A model generated the notes under the pieces. It was not told where the DNA came from. It saw only the letters and a program-made list of their open reading frames with translations, and searched no databases. Source: Monosporascus cannonballus (taxonomy: Eukaryota; Ascomycota; Sordariomycetes; Xylariales). Taken from it: 64,000 bases of DNA. Location: the NCBI GenBank assembly GCA_004154925.1, contig QJNS01000099.1, forward strand, positions 1 to 64,000. Reading direction: 5' to 3'. Position numbers and translations under genes: made by a program. Below, one piece after another: positions 12,210 through 26,092 of this stretch (within the stretch, counting starts at the first letter, position 1; each line of letters starts with the position of its first letter).

Positions 12210-14284
12210 GAAATTCTTAAAACGTTTAAGGAAATCCGAAACTTTTTAAGGTTCGCAAATTTTTACCGCGATTTTATAACCTATTATGCGGATATATTAG
12301 TACTGTTAATAACTTTAACTTAAAAAAACTTTATTTCGCTAAAAAAAATAACGTTCGAATATTTTAAAAGCGTTTTTATAACGGAATTAATTTTAACATA
12401 ATAAAACCCCGAAAAGCCTATAATATTAAAAGCAAATTATTTAGGAATAATATATAAAAATTACTTATTATAGGTTAATAAATTAAAAATAATACGTCCG
12501 GTTACTTATTATTTTAAAGAATTAAACTTTATTAAAATTAATTACGAAATATATGATAAGAAATTTTTAACGGTAATAAATTATTTAAAAAAATAAGATA
12601 TAAAATTATATAACGTAATAACCTTATTTAAAATTATTATTAATTATAAAAATTTAAAATATTTCATAATTATTCAAAAATTAAATAAATATTAAATAAG
12701 GTAATTAAAAACATTATTTCGTTTTAATATTTATTTCGAATTTCGTATTAACTTTTTAAATATTAAGGCTAATATATTTTTGCGTAAAAAATAAAATAGA
12801 CTTATAAAAAAGCCGATAACCGAAAAACCGTATAAAAATTTTAATTAATAAAAAATAAATAATTATTTATATTATTTACAAAACGTTAAAATGTACCGAA
12901 AATACCATAGTAATTAATAATATTAAAATTAAAAGTAACGACTTATTTCGAAAAACGTAAATATTTTAATATTTTGAAACTTTTTAAAATCTTTAAGACG
13001 TAATATTAAAATATAATAAAAGTTATAACCGCATTATTAAAGCTATTATAAAAAATGCAATTTCATTGCGCAATTAAAATTATTAATATCGATTATAAAA
13101 TATATTTTGAACATTAAAAGCTTTTTTTAATTTTGGAAACGTTATTAAACCTTAAATTAAAAGCTATTTAAAACGGCCTTAATACAAAATATTTACGATG
13201 TTTATATAATAAATTACCTAAGCAAAAATTAATGGTAACGGTATTTTCGAAAAACTTTTTTTAGCCGGATATAAATCGTATAATAAGGTAATTTTACAAA
13301 AATTACAATATATATAGCTATAAAAATGTATAGAAAAATAAAAAAAATTATTAAAATTATTTCCGGTTTCCGAACAATTTTATAACGAATTATTAATCAA
13401 TTTAATAACCGATTTACTAACCGTTTTTAAATATAACTCATATTTTTTGATAATTATAATAAATCGATTATTTAAGGTAGTAATTTTAAAAGTAATACGT
13501 ATAATAAATGTAAAAGTATATACGGAAATATTCGTAAAAATATATTAGAAATTCTATACTTTTTTAAGGTTATTATATATAATAAAAGAATTAATTAAGT
13601 AAGGAAATTCTGGATTAGATTTTACAAATTAATAAGAATAAAATAACGTTTTTTATTACATATTATCTAAAAACTTATAATATTAGAAAAAAAGTTAATT
13701 AAGAAATATTAATGTATTTGAAAATATTCGTAATATATTTATAATAAAAATAAAACAAGTTTTTTTAACAATAATATTTATAATTAATTACCAAAATATA
13801 ATTTCGGTAAAATTATTTTTTTTCTTATTTTACAAATATTATATTAATTCTATTCTTTAAATGAAAAGCAATTTAGCAATTAGAAAAGATTTACGTATAA
13901 AAACGGAAAATTTTATTAAAAGATTACAAAAAGGTACGAAATTCGCCTAAGCCGCAATAACGACAATTTAATAAACTTAGAAGAAAATAACGAATAAATA
14001 TCCTTTTTCCGCTAAAAAATACGAAATTAACAATAAAATCTAGTTATCCTTAAAAAATATCGCCATTTTCTGGCCGTTAAAAAAACTAAGGTAATTTCAA
14101 ATCAAATATTAAATAATTAAAATAATTAAGTTTTATATTATTGAATTAAATATACTTAAAAGGATTTATAACCGTTTTTACGTTAATTTATTAAAGCGTA
14201 CAAATCGTAATCTTTTACTGTTATAAATTAACGCAAATATATAGTCCTTTTTTATTATTCTTAATAAATAATAAAGCGAAATTT

Positions 14285-14425
14285 AAAATCAAAAATATTT
14301 TTTAAGCCCGAACTAAAAAAGTAAAAAAAAGGTTTTATATGTCAAATCCAGATAAAACAATTAGATTACGTAAAACCAATTTAAAAACTATTTAAAAAAT
14401 TCGCAAATACGGCAGCTGTATAATA
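14285..14425 (+). pseudogene. Chromodomain relic at the end of element B pol
   Basis: Across a one-base frame change the reading gives KFKIKNIF, then ARTKKV, then a segment with Q-D-Y-V-K-P in the position of the chromodomain W-x-GY-x-x-x-T-W-E-P box, and finally K-F-A-N-T-A-A-V before FEK. This pattern is the carboxy-terminal chromodomain of fungal chromoviruses, which directs integration to heterochromatin. Stops interrupt it. Confidence 0.55.
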
Positions 14426-15981
14426 ATTCGAAAAAGAATATAATAATATAATTATTAATAACGGACTCCAAATCCAATATATTACTCGAAAACAGACGAG
14501 TAAAAGTTCAGCCTAAAAGTACCGGCCGGATAATAAGTAAGCGGTATAAGAAATTTAAGAAAACCGCTTAAAAACAGCCTTATATAATTCGTAAATAAAC
14601 GTTAAAATAACGTTCACGTTATTTATAAATAAAATATATTAAAAAGAAATTAAAAATTATAAAAATAATATATGAATTACGAAATTATTTAATTATTTTT
14701 AAAATTTATACATTTCACGATTTATTTTACGAATTTATAACGTTAACGTTATACGAAAATTACGTATTTAAGGCGTATAATTATTCAGCTTTATTTATAT
14801 TAAATTTCGGTAAAACCAGAATTTTTTCTTTAATTGCTTAAATTACGATTACGAAATTTTCGAAAATATCAATAATATAATTATTAATAATTATTAATTT
14901 AATTTATAACGTAAATTATTAAACGGTACGAGAAAAATACAAAAATATTATAAAAAACTTTATATAACTAGATGTATTGTTTTTATATTTAATACATTTT
15001 TTATTACGTTAGGCGGAAAATCTAACAACATTAATAATTTAATTTACGTATAAATAACATATAAACCAGAAATTAAAAACGTAAATTTATTTCGAAACGA
15101 ATAATATACGAAAATTTAAAACATAAATATAAGATTTCAGTATCCGCCTTTTTTTAAGTACGGATAACCGTTAAACTAAAATTAACAGCAAAAAATAAGA
15201 TAAAAAGTACGTAAGGAAAACAAATTTATTAAAGTTTCGATAATCATAATTAAAAATAATTTCGCAAAACGTATTAATTATTTAACGAAATTCGGATATA
15301 TTCACAAATTATACGGGAATTACGTAAAAAAACATACTAATAAAAATAAAGAAAATATTTATTTTAAAATATTTATAATTAGAACCAGCGTAAACCTAAT
15401 AACGGACCGTTTTTTTGCCTATAATAATAAATACTTTAAAAATAACAAATAAATAACATATAAACAAATTATATATTTCGTTAATTTAAATAAAACGTAT
15501 CCGAGTTTTCGACAAAACGAAATATATAAATAAAATAAGGCATATTACGAATACGAACGAGATATTAGTTTAAAGTAACATAAATACATAACGTACAAAA
15601 ACCTTTGGCGGATTCCGACTTACTAAAAAAGCCCGAAACCGTAAAAACATTTTTTATAAGACATTTTCGCAACGTTATAACGCATTAATTAATTTTTAAG
15701 CCGTTACAAAATAACGCATAAAAACGTTATCATAAATATTAATAAGAATTAACTTATCGAATTAAGTTATTATTATAAAAAAAGTTAAAATAAATAAAAA
15801 TATAAACGCATTTTTATATATAGACTTACTTAACGCATAATTAATCTATAATTAATTACTTAAATTAAGCCTAATTCGAAAATTAACAAAGTTCCGAATT
15901 TTGGATTAATTAAAAATTAAAAATTAACGCAATTATTAATTCTGCAATAAATTAACCCTTTTTGAAAAAGATAAGAGATAA

Positions 15982-16168
15982 TATAATACGGCTGTATAAA
16001 GCCTTATTATAGAGCACCGGATAAACGCCGGTATTAAGCAATATTAGCGCAGCGCCTTATATACGAATATACATAACTGTATTTTCATCTTCCCTTTCTT
16101 TTTTTTTAGCTAAAAAATAAACTCTTATTAACAACTAATTGCAAACCGCTCAGGTGAAGCCTTTTACA
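15982..16168 (+). repeat. 3' LTR of element B
   Basis: Aligns full length with the 5' LTR; starts TATAATACGG (RIP form of TGTGATGGGG) and ends CTTTTACA. Followed by the TSD taaac. Confidence 0.9.
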
Positions 16169-16173
16169 TAAAC

Positions 16174-16804
16174 TCTTAATACCGGCTTAAGTTAATCCAA
16201 AGTATTTTTCGTAAAGAAAACTATTATAACGAAAATTTTATTTATAAGTTTGCCCAAGTTTTAAAAACGAAAATATGCTTATATTTAAGTAAGAAAAATT
16301 TGAACGTTTTTTATTATAAAATTAAAATTTTTTAATTTCATATTTTAATACGATAATTCGAATTAAGGTAATTGTTATTTAGCTTATTAGTTGCTAAATT
16401 TTTTTCTTAAATTTTTAAATTTTATATTATAATTAAATTCCGACTAAAAAATGAGTTTGTATTTACTATTTAATATAGTAATTAACGCGATATTATTTAA
16501 AATGTAATGATATTATTAAATAAAAATTTATAACGTATAACGATTAAACGGTTTAATTAACGATTAAATTTAAATCGTATAAATTTATATTATTAAAAAT
16601 ATTGTAAAATTTTAAATAATAAATATATTAAGTTATTATATTTCGTAATATAAAAAACGTTTTAAATAACGATATTTTATTATAAGATAATATTATTTAT
16701 ATTATAAAAATAATAAACGTATATATTTTTATTTTGACTTAATATATTTAAACAGCTGAAACTCTTAATCTTTTTAAGCCTTTTAAGTTCTTTTACTAGC
16801 TTAA
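16174..16804 (-). mobile_element. Element A, middle part: end of 5' LTR and leader
   Basis: On the minus strand 16804-16536 continues the LTR begun at 30180-30054 and ends in the RIP form of GCCGTCACA (TATAACGATT on plus at 16536). 16535-16174 is the start of the internal region, opening with the same CGTTATAAATTTTTATTTA leader seen after other LTRs of this superfamily. It is cut from its downstream part by element B and from its upstream part by solo LTR C. Confidence 0.7.
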
Positions 16805-17221
16805 TGTTATAACTTAACCAAAAAGGAGTCTTAGAAACGGTCACTCGATGACCGAAATAGGACCCAAGTGGGTCAAAATCACGTGACATAGATCCGAAGT
16901 GGTCTAAAGGATCTAACGGGATTCATATAGTTATCCAATATAAATCCGGAATAATCCAAAGGATTTAACGGAATCTATGCAGTTATCCAATATAGATCCG
17001 AAATGATCCAAAAATCTAACAGGATCTATGCAGTTATCCGATATGGATCCGAAATGATTTAAAGGATTTAACAGAATTTATAAAAAATATATATGTTTAT
17101 GATTTCTATAGTTCAAATAATACCAACTTATAATAATAATTTGTTATTTAAGATACTTTTGATATTACGAAACGTAATACGATTATTATATTTATTGCTT
17201 AAATTCTTATAATATTCCTGC
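16805..17221 (+). mobile_element. Solo LTR C, left part
   Basis: Begins TGTTATAACTTAACC and resumes at 29992-30048, ending GCCGTCACA, about 474 bp in total. Flanked by the perfect TSD cttaa (16800-16804 and 30049-30053). Split by the Copia element D. Carries a 52-bp tandem repeat (16888-17080) and the ATTACGAAACGTAAT hairpin. No internal region belongs to it, hence solo. Confidence 0.85.
16888..17080. repeat. 52-bp tandem repeat in the U3 part of solo LTR C
   Basis: Nearly four units, each with GATCCGAAATGATC, AAAGGATTTAACGG and TATGCAGTTATCC; the GATCCG marker recurs at 16891, 16943, 16995 and 17046. Position in the LTR suggests an enhancer-like U3 array (inference). Confidence 0.85.
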
Positions 17222-17384
17222 TGTCGGCTAGCAGAAGATGCTCTAATATCTCATATACGGAAGATTTCCTCTGATCGGAACATATATGTTCCGGGACTAG
17301 ATCACCTTAAAGTGCAGTGCGCGTTTTAGAGCATCTGCAACTAGTTATTAATACATATATAACTAATATCCCTTATATCTAACA
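17222..17384 (+). repeat. 5' LTR of Copia element D
   Basis: Starts TGTCGGCTAGCAG and ends ATCTAACA. It contains the 18-bp perfect palindrome CGGAACATATATGTTCCG (17276-17293) inside a core of roughly 70 bp that is identical in the 3' LTR. Confidence 0.9.
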
Positions 17385-20300
17385 ATTAAGAATTTTATTC
17401 GCTTAATTAAGACATATATTAATTGATTAATTATTATTAAAACGATATAAGTTATATATTAGTTGTAATTATCGAAATACGTTAATAATAATAATAATAA
17501 CCGTACTGTTAATATCTTCCGTTATTTATAAAGAACTTAAAAACTAAAATCGTTTTAAAGGCGAATTTTAATTTAAAATATACGTTTTTAATATTTAGAA
17601 TTATATCGATTTTAATTAAAACTTTCAATAGCTTATTAAATTTATAGAACCTAATATAACCTTTTATTTAAAAAAACGAATCCGCTATACCATACGAATT
17701 AATATCTTAAATAATTTTTTATTTATATTTACATTTTTTAAAAGACTTATCGAAAAAATCGATTATATTAATTACTTAATAAATACCTTTAAGATAATAA
17801 CTAAAAGTAAATAAATTTATAATTAAAATTTTATAACATATATTTACAAAAATTAGAAATATAATATTTTCCGTAAAAGCATTAACGACCTTACGAAATA
17901 AGTTTTAAATTTAATATTTCTAATAATTAAAAAAATTAACTTTTTTCCAAGAAAGAATTTACGAAAATAATATGCCAACTTAAGTAAATCCGGCAAAATA
18001 TAAAATAGCAAATTACTAATTAATACCTAAAAAAATATCGCAAAATATTAAAATAAATTTCGAAATCCGGCAAAAACTTAAACGAATGAATCGTAAAATA
18101 ATAAAAAATTATAACTTTAAAATAATAATATAATATTTTAAAAACGAAAACAACAATTATATAAATTAACGATTTATATATAATATTAGCCCTTATAATT
18201 AGGATATAAATTATTACTTTTTAAATAATAAAAAAGACCAAGATTAATAATGGTACGATTAATTTTTAAAAAACGGCAGTTTATTTTTTAAATTATTAAA
18301 TTATAGCTTATTTTATATTTATATTACGAAATATTAAGGTAACGTTTTTAACGTTTTACGAAATATTTGCAAATTTCTTTAATTAGGATAATTTTAATTA
18401 GGAAAATCCTAAAAATATTAACCTTTAATTGTAAGGAAAAATTTTAAACCGTAAGCCAAAATAAGGTAACCGTAAAGGTTTTTATACGGACCGAAATAAT
18501 AATAAATAAAAACGTTAAAAATTACATATATAAAATATTCGTTATAAAACGTACTTAATTAATTATTATATATTATTTAATTATTATTATATTTTTTTTA
18601 AAAAAAGGCTTAAAAGGTTTTTATTTAAACGATAAGATAATAATATATATTTAAGGACGAATTTCCATTAATTATTTTTTTTTAAAAAAATTAACCGTTT
18701 ATCAAAAATTATAAAAAAAACTTATTATATAAAGGATAAATTAGCTTTTAAAAAAAGTACGATAAATATTAATATATTTTTTAATTATTAATTAACGTAA
18801 CATTATAAATATTTTGTTTTATTTTTTAAGAAATTTAACTATTTTAAATTAAAGATTTACGACATATATTTTTAATTTAATTAATAAATTTCTGAATTTT
18901 AAATTTACCGTATAAAATAACGGGATATACGTAAATAATAATTTCGTCCTAATTAAAAGGTACGGAAAAATTAATGTAATTTTTCGAAACCTTAATAATA
19001 TAAAAGCATTACGTTTATACGATATAATATATTGCGAAAATTTCATATATAATCTGGTATTTTTTCGACAATTCCGAAAAAGAAATTATTAATAAAATAA
19101 CCCAAAAATTAATATTTTTATTCGAAATAAATATAATTAAATAATTATTATATTAATAAATAAATTTAATTAATTCGTTATCGAAAATATTAACATAATA
19201 ATTATTTATGTAATTTTAATAATTTATATATAAAACATTAATTTAAAAATAATAAAATTATTACAAATTAATTACGGTATTATATAACATTTAAGCTTAA
19301 AATACTTAAAACCAGAAATAATCGTTTAATTATAATCTTATATAAAAAGATTCCGTTTAAAACATTTTATAATAATTAAATACTAAATATATAATAAGGC
19401 GAAAGCTAAAAAGTTAATACGCCGTTAATTAAAAAAGGAATATTCTAATTAAAATAAAAAGTTATAATCGATTTTATAAATTTTAAATTTTTTTTAAAAA
19501 TATAAATATATTATATTTATTATTAATAAATACTTAAGTATTATCTGGGATATTTACTTTAAAAACCAAAAACAGAATATATTAATTATAACGTTTCCAT
19601 ATTTTTTAAAACTTTTAAAAAACTAAAATAAAATCTTTTTATAAGTAATCAAATATAATAACGAAATTTTAAAAAATTATTGATTTCGAAATATATTTTA
19701 ATTATTTTTTTAATATTAAATTTAAACTTTTAATATTATATATTTAAGTTTGAAACGGATATATAAAACGTTTAAAAAATATAATAAATTAAGGTTAGAA
19801 AGATTAATTTTAATTAATATAAATATTTATGTTATGTTACGATACGAAATAAAATTATTAAAAAACGAAAAACTTAATTTAATTATGTTACTAATATTAA
19901 ACCTTAATAATGAAAATAATAAAAAATATATTAAATAATAATAGTTAATACCTAAAGATTAAACTTATAACGAAAAAAAACTTTTTAATATATATACAAA
20001 ACTTGGGTTTTTTAATTAATTAAATCTAATTATAAATATAATACCCCGCCTCATTTCAATATACGGCTATATAACTTACGTTATAATAATTACGATTATA
20101 AAAAAAATAAAAATTTTAAAAATTAAATCCTAAAGCATAAATTAATTATTTTATCAATTATTAATTTACGAATATTTACGAAATTTAAAATCTATTAATT
20201 AATAAAATTATTATTATTCGAAATATATAATTTAACGAAAAGGCCATTTTTTAAAATAATATTAAAAATTTAAACAATAATTTTTTGCATATTATAAAAA

Positions 20301-20782
20301 AAGTTATAAAAATTATTTCTATAAGTAAAAATATTTAATTAAAATAATAATTATTTAATTTATATATAAAAAAAATAAAAACTTAAATAAAATAATTTAA
20401 TTACCGGCTAAATAAAAAAAATAATTCTAGAAAAATATTAATATAAAATATGTACGAAATAAGAAAAAATAAATTTATTCGTAAAAAATTAATTATTCTT
20501 ATATAATTATTATGTTCGAATTATTTTCATTTATTAAATTATTATCGTTATTAACGTTTACCCTAATAATTATTACGATTATTATATTAACGGAAAAAAT
20601 AAAAATAACTTTAAACTTTCTTTATATTATTTAACTTAAAATAATAATAAAAAATGAAAATATTTTACGAATTATAAACATAAACTCCCCGTATATTCCG
20701 TATTAAAAAAATATTATCCGAAACGAATACAAAATATAGGAAACCGTATTTATTATAAAATATTTAAACCCTTTTATAAATA

Positions 20783-21168
20783 TGTTACAACCTGACAAGC
20801 CACGGCCTCCAGGAACGGTCGCAACGGAAAAGGCCAAGAAAACTATGTGGATCAGGTCACGTAATAGATCACCAGCTTACTGATGGTGAGCCAGTGAGCC
20901 GGATCACCAATTCACTGGTGGTGAGCTAATGAGCCGGATTACCAACTTATTGGTAGTAATCCAGCTAAAAAAGAAAAATATATACGCTTATTAATTCTAT
21001 AATTTAAATAATTTCAGTTTGTAATAATATTTCGTTATTTAAGGTACTTTTGGCATTACGAAACGTAATATATTATTATATTTATTATTTAGATTTTTAT
21101 AATATTTCTATTAATATAAACCCGTCGACTTAAGGTTTAATAATTGGTTAAACCGTTTAGCCGTTATA
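20783..21168 (+). repeat. 5' LTR of element E
   Basis: Starts TGTTACAACCTGACAAG and ends GCCGTTATA (RIP form of GCCGTCACA). The U3 part has about three 35-bp units, each with a CACCA...TGGTG inverted pair and GAGCC. The 3' half carries ATTACGAAACGTAAT and is shared with LTRs A, C, G and H. Confidence 0.9.
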
Positions 21169-23079
21169 CGTTATAAGTTTTTATTTAGTAATACCGTTAA
21201 ACTTTGAGCAATACTTAATATTGTTAAGATATCGACCAGTATTTAGGAAACCTTTATTTAATAACTTTAAGTTCGAATTCGAGAGTTAAAGAAAAAAGTT
21301 CGATAATTTAAGGTTATACCTGTTTAATTTTTTTTCGCCCGTATAAAGCTAAAAAAGCCAGAATCTTACGATAAAAAAAATAACCCTTAAACCTTTTTAA
21401 CTTAAACATAAGTTTATTTTCGTTTTTTAGATTTTAATAACTTAACGGATATAGTCCTAGTAATAAAAGTATATTTAATAAAAAATGCGGCTAATTAATT
21501 TAAGTTTATTATGAAACATTTTTTAGAAATAAGAAAAGTAAATAAAGAAAATTTTGTTAATAACATTTTTTTAATTTATATTAATTTCGAAAATAAAGTA
21601 TGCGATAATTTCGGCAATCCGGATAAAAAATGATTAACGGCTTAATAATTTTGGTAATTCCGATAAAAAAAAATCTGCATTTAAGTATATCGTAATTTTT
21701 AAAAGTTTTGCGGTTAAGGCCAGATAGGGAAATAATAAGGCCGATACCTTTATTAATATATTTTATAAAGGGTTAAAAGATAATATAAAAAATGAAATTA
21801 TTTAAATTAAGTAATTAATTATCCTGGACCGGTATATTGCAAAAGCAATTAAGATTAATAACCGACAGTTTGAAAAACGATAAGAAAAAAATAATAATAT
21901 ACTTTACGTTCGGAATATAAGTTTAACCAGAGGAAAAAACAAAACATATCCTTTATTTTTCATAGAACGGCGCCAGGATTTATGGAATTCGGCGTTACTT
22001 ATAAATAAGATTAGAATTAGATTAAATGCTTTAATTATAGCAAAATAAAACATAAAGCTTATAAATGCAAAAAATTTAAGAAATTACGATAGAATAACTA
22101 GATTTTTATACCGGAAAAACAATTTAGGAATAATTAAGAAAACGATAGCAAAATTATTAACATAATTTAAGCCAAGTACGTATTAGGCTTATAACAAAAG
22201 GTTTAACCGGGATTATTACGATAAAAGATTTGACGAAAAATACGAAAAACTAGAAAACTAATTTAATAAGTATCGCGAATATAGCAAAAGGCGTTATAAG
22301 GATAATTACGCGAATATTAAAATTAGACAGAGGAAATTTATCCCGGAACCCCTAATCGATACGGCAGAATATATGTTATATACTGTCGACGATAAGAATA
22401 TCTCGATTACGAAAAATGGAAATAATATATTTACGTACGAATTACCTATATATATTATAAAGAAATCGATTTTTTAAACCGTACCGGGCATAATAAGAAC
22501 GACGAATAATAATATCGATAATTTCGAACTATAGCTTTAGAAGTTATCCAGCAGCTGGCCGAAGTGGAAAATTAGCCTAAAGGAAAGTAATGCCCGTAGG
22601 AAAACCCCTTTTATTATTATAAATAATATAATGACTAAATGGAAAAAAAGTTAATTTAGCGTATGGTAAAAAAATATTATCAAAAAGCTATTACGGATTT
22701 TTATTTTTAATTAATATTTATTACGAATCCTTACGAAAAAAAAGGTTATTAAAAAAAATATATTAGTTTACGGGAGATTTTTAAAACGACAGCTAAAACG
22801 ACGTATAATAGGATGCAATTGCGAATATAAGAAAATAATTTATTCGATAGGGAGAAGAATTATAATAAAATTAAAAGGAATTAATATGGTTCGAAGGAAT
22901 AATACGCCGATAATAACGATAAATACAGCAGTTTAACGCGTTATATATAAAGATATAAATAAGGTTTAATGGATTCGAATAGGAATTAAAAGAAAAAAGT
23001 TATTTGTAAAAAAGCTGCAAGATAACGAAACCCGGAAAAGTTAAAGGAAATTCTTAAAAAGGGCTTTAAACGCGACGAT

Positions 23080-24600
23080 AGAAAACGTTAACAACCTTAT
23101 TACTTTGGAAATACAAATCGGAACGTATTAGTATACCGTAATAGTGGATTGCGGAGTTTTAGGCGGAAATTATATTGTATTAAATATGGTTAATAAATTT
23201 AAATTATTATGAAAATATAAGTTGGAACTTTATATAACGATAAATGCCGAAGGTTAAGAATTCGCTTACGATAACGGAAAAATTATACGCGAAATTAATT
23301 ATTTCGAAATTTTTATTAAAGAACGATATTAAATAGTTAATTTTGATATCGTTTTATTCGGAAATTACGATATAATTTTAGAATTATTATAAATATATTA
23401 ATATAGAATTTTAATTAACGGAAAAACTGGCTAAGTAAAATTTATTTTATTCCTTATTAATAAATAAAAGAAAGAGAAATTGAAATTTTAATATTCGATT
23501 AATAATAGCGACGAATGCAGGTATAAAGATACGATAAATACCTTATTATTTAAAGGAACAAAATATAAGAAAAAAAACGGGTATTAAAGAAAAATATAAT
23601 GTATTGTTATTATTATTAAAATGAAATTAAAATAATTAAATAAGGATTTAAAATAATAAAAATAATAATTTAAGGAATTAAAAGATTTAATTAATATATT
23701 ATTATAATATTACAGATACGAACAGCTTTTTAGGAAGGAGTTCGATACGAAATTATCAAAATATAGCGAATAGGATTATAAGATAATCCTTAAAGAAAAA
23801 TTTTCGACAAAGTTTTACCTTATTTATAACCTTAATAAAAACGAATTACGTATTTTTAAAGAATATTTAAAAGATCGGCTATAAAAAGAATAAATTCGAC
23901 TTTTGAAATTATTAATAAAATATCTAATATTTTTCGTATTTAAGAAGAACGGAAAATTGCGATATGTAGTTAATTATCGATAATTGAATAACGTTATTAT
24001 TAAGGATCGAATATTATTACTTTTGATTACGGAAATAAAAAACCGATTTTATAGAATTAAATAGTTTATAGTATTTAATTTTAAAAATAGATATAACTTT
24101 ATTAAGATTAAAAAAGGATACGAATAAAAGATAACCTTTAAAGCGAAATACGGATTATTTAAGTATTTGGTTATATTAATAGGATTTACGAACGTATTAG
24201 TAATTTTTTAACGAATGGTTAATTACGTATTACGAAAATACTTTGATGTTTTTGTCGTTTGCTATCTCGACGACATTCTTATTTTTTCGAAGACAAAAAA
24301 GGTATATGTAGGATATGTTCATAAAGTTCTTTAAGTTTTATAAAACGTAAGGCTATTTATTAACGTAAAAAAAGTTAGTTCTATATATAAGAAATGGAAT
24401 ATCTAGGATATATTATTACTTTAGGACATATTAGAATAAATCTTAAGAAAATTGCTATAATTATAAAATGGCAAACGTTAATAACAGTTAAAGAGGTACA
24501 GGTATTTTTTGAATTTATTAATTACTATAAGAAGTTTATTCGAAATTTTAGTAAAATAGCTATATTTTTAATAAATTTTACGAAAAAAAAAGAATTTAAA
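23080..24600 (+). pseudogene. Protease-reverse transcriptase region of element E
   Basis: Reading through stops, an aspartic protease (VDCGV in place of the usual D-S/T-G) is followed by an RT whose order of boxes is clear: a polypurine-coded KNGKLRYVVNYRQLN, then TVFDFKNGYN-like residues, then VCYLDDILIFSK, then IKWQTLITVKEVQVFF and NYYKKFIRNFSKIA. Position 24394-24602 is the longest stop-free piece. Its direct counterpart in element G lies at 58490-60000. Confidence 0.8.
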
Positions 24601-24622
24601 TAAACGCCAGATACGAAAAAGG

Positions 24623-25041
24623 TGTAACGAACCTGTCATATATCCACCTGGAGGTATGAGCAGTATCCGAAAAGGGTCTTAATTTGCAGGTAATAATAAA
24701 GCGAAGAATGATTTAGTATATTCGTTAAGGAGATTTCAAAATACTCCTTTCTCAATTAGAGAACGGTATAATTGCCTTTAGATAAAAAGCTTAGATTGAT
24801 AGCTAAGGAGCGAAACTAAGTAGGTGCTATTTACATAAGAGTCCGATTTATTATATATCCTAATTCCTCAAAGTAAGTGCGTCGTGGATTTATATAATCT
24901 ATGTGATTTAGTCCCAGATCACCTAAATTACCTAGATCACTTATAAGGCCAAGCCCTCCTGTCCGAAGTTTAGCCGTGACAGGCCCATGCTAGGCCTCAA
25001 GGGTTGGTCTCTTGGGAACAGGAACCCCTGTTCCTGTAACA
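24623..25041 (+). mobile_element. Solo LTR F inserted in element E
   Basis: A 419-bp sequence starting TGTAACGAACCTGTC and ending TTCCTGTAACA, flanked by the perfect TSD aaagg (24618-24622 and 25042-25046). Removing it restores continuity of element E's RNase H start, judged against element G near 59985-60010. It keeps CpA/TpG-rich, GC-normal stretches (e.g. GCCAAGCCCTCCTG), so it has far fewer RIP changes than its host. A truncated relative is at 5285-5327. Confidence 0.85.
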
Positions 25042-25903
25042 AAAGGTATTTTAGGATATTAAGGATGCGATTATTAGTGAGCCAGTATTAATTATGTACG
25101 ATTTAAACCGTTCCGTTAAATTAAAAACCGATATTTCGGATTATACGTTGGGCGTAATAATCGGATAACGACATAATTAAGGCAAATTATATCTTATTAT
25201 ATTTTTTTCGTATAAGTTGAAAGGAGCCGAGCTTAATTATGGCATTTTAAATAAGGAATTTATGGTTATTATTATAGCATTTTGAAAATTTAGGTATTTT
25301 TTAAAAGAAAATTTGTATTAGGTTAAGGTTTATACGGATTATTAAAATTTTACCCGATTTATTACGATTAGGGAGCTTATAGGACGATAATTTCGTTATA
25401 CAAAAAAATTAGCGAATTTCGATTTCGTTATTATCTACAAAAAAGGATTAAAGAACGGTAGGGCAAATACTTTAAGCAGGCGACCAAATCTCGAAAAAAA
25501 ATTAGTTAAGGTTAATTATATAATTTTTGATATTATTATAAAAGGATATTTACGTTTACGATAAATTGCGATATTTCGAGCAGTATTTTTCGATATGTAT
25601 TAAAGAATTTAATAATATAATAATAATTTTCCAAAAAACCAAAAAACGAATAAGATATAAGTTTTAGAAAAATATTAAATGGATTTAATACGAGAAATAT
25701 ATAAATATTAGTTATATAAATATCTAGGGATTTACAAAATTTTAAACCGATTTTAACGCATATATTTCTTTTTTAAAATAAAATTAACGGTATAAAAAAT
25801 TATACGGCAATATAATGTTTGTGCCAAAGCAAAAACTCGACGACATAAGCCATACGGAAAATTACAGTTATTATTAATTATAAAACGATTATAGTATTTA
25901 GTT

Positions 25904-26092
25904 ATGTTTGATTTTATTATTAAATTTCTTTTATTAAAAAATCTAATTACGGGAATATATTACGATAGCATTTTCGTAATTATCGATCGATTTACGAAAT
26001 TTTTCTATTTTTTACTATATTATAAGGACATAAACGCCGAATCACTGGTATATATTTTTTCAAATATATTTTCAACATATACGGATTACTAA
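25904..26092 (+). pseudogene. Integrase core fragment of element E
   Basis: Open stretch containing FDFIIKF, YDSIFVIIDRFTKF and an ESLVYIF segment, the catalytic-core signature of Gypsy integrase (first Asp in DFI, second in the IDR neighbourhood region). Surrounded by stops. Confidence 0.8.

Larger units (their letters stand above)
9272..16168 (+). mobile_element. Element B: complete chromoviral Ty3/Gypsy retrotransposon, RIP-degraded
   Basis: LTRs at 9272-9459 and 15982-16168 (187-188 bp, TG...CA before mutation) are flanked by the perfect 5-bp duplication taaac (9267-9271 and 16169-16173). The internal region (about 6.5 kb) reads on the plus strand. The RT core at 11990-12210 has YMDNILIF in place of YLDDILIF and is followed by the typical RT/RNase H continuation. 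An integrase core is near 13380-13500. A chromodomain-like segment at about 14285-14425 shows residues around an aromatic-Cys-Gln start, a GY-like turn and a final FEK, with stops. Some 1.5 kb of unexplained sequence separates the chromodomain from the 3' LTR. It is inserted in element A in the opposite sense. Confidence 0.85.

Noticed and set aside
16888..17080. Regular 52-bp repeats as a CRISPR array
   Set aside because: Units are contiguous with no unique spacers, and they lie inside an LTR of a fungal retroelement.
16680..19938. Several 60-70 aa frames in AT-rich sequence (16680-16889, 18849-19046, 19750-19938)
   Set aside because: Lys/Ile/Asn/Phe-rich chance frames without a recognisable motif, inside LTR or Copia relics.
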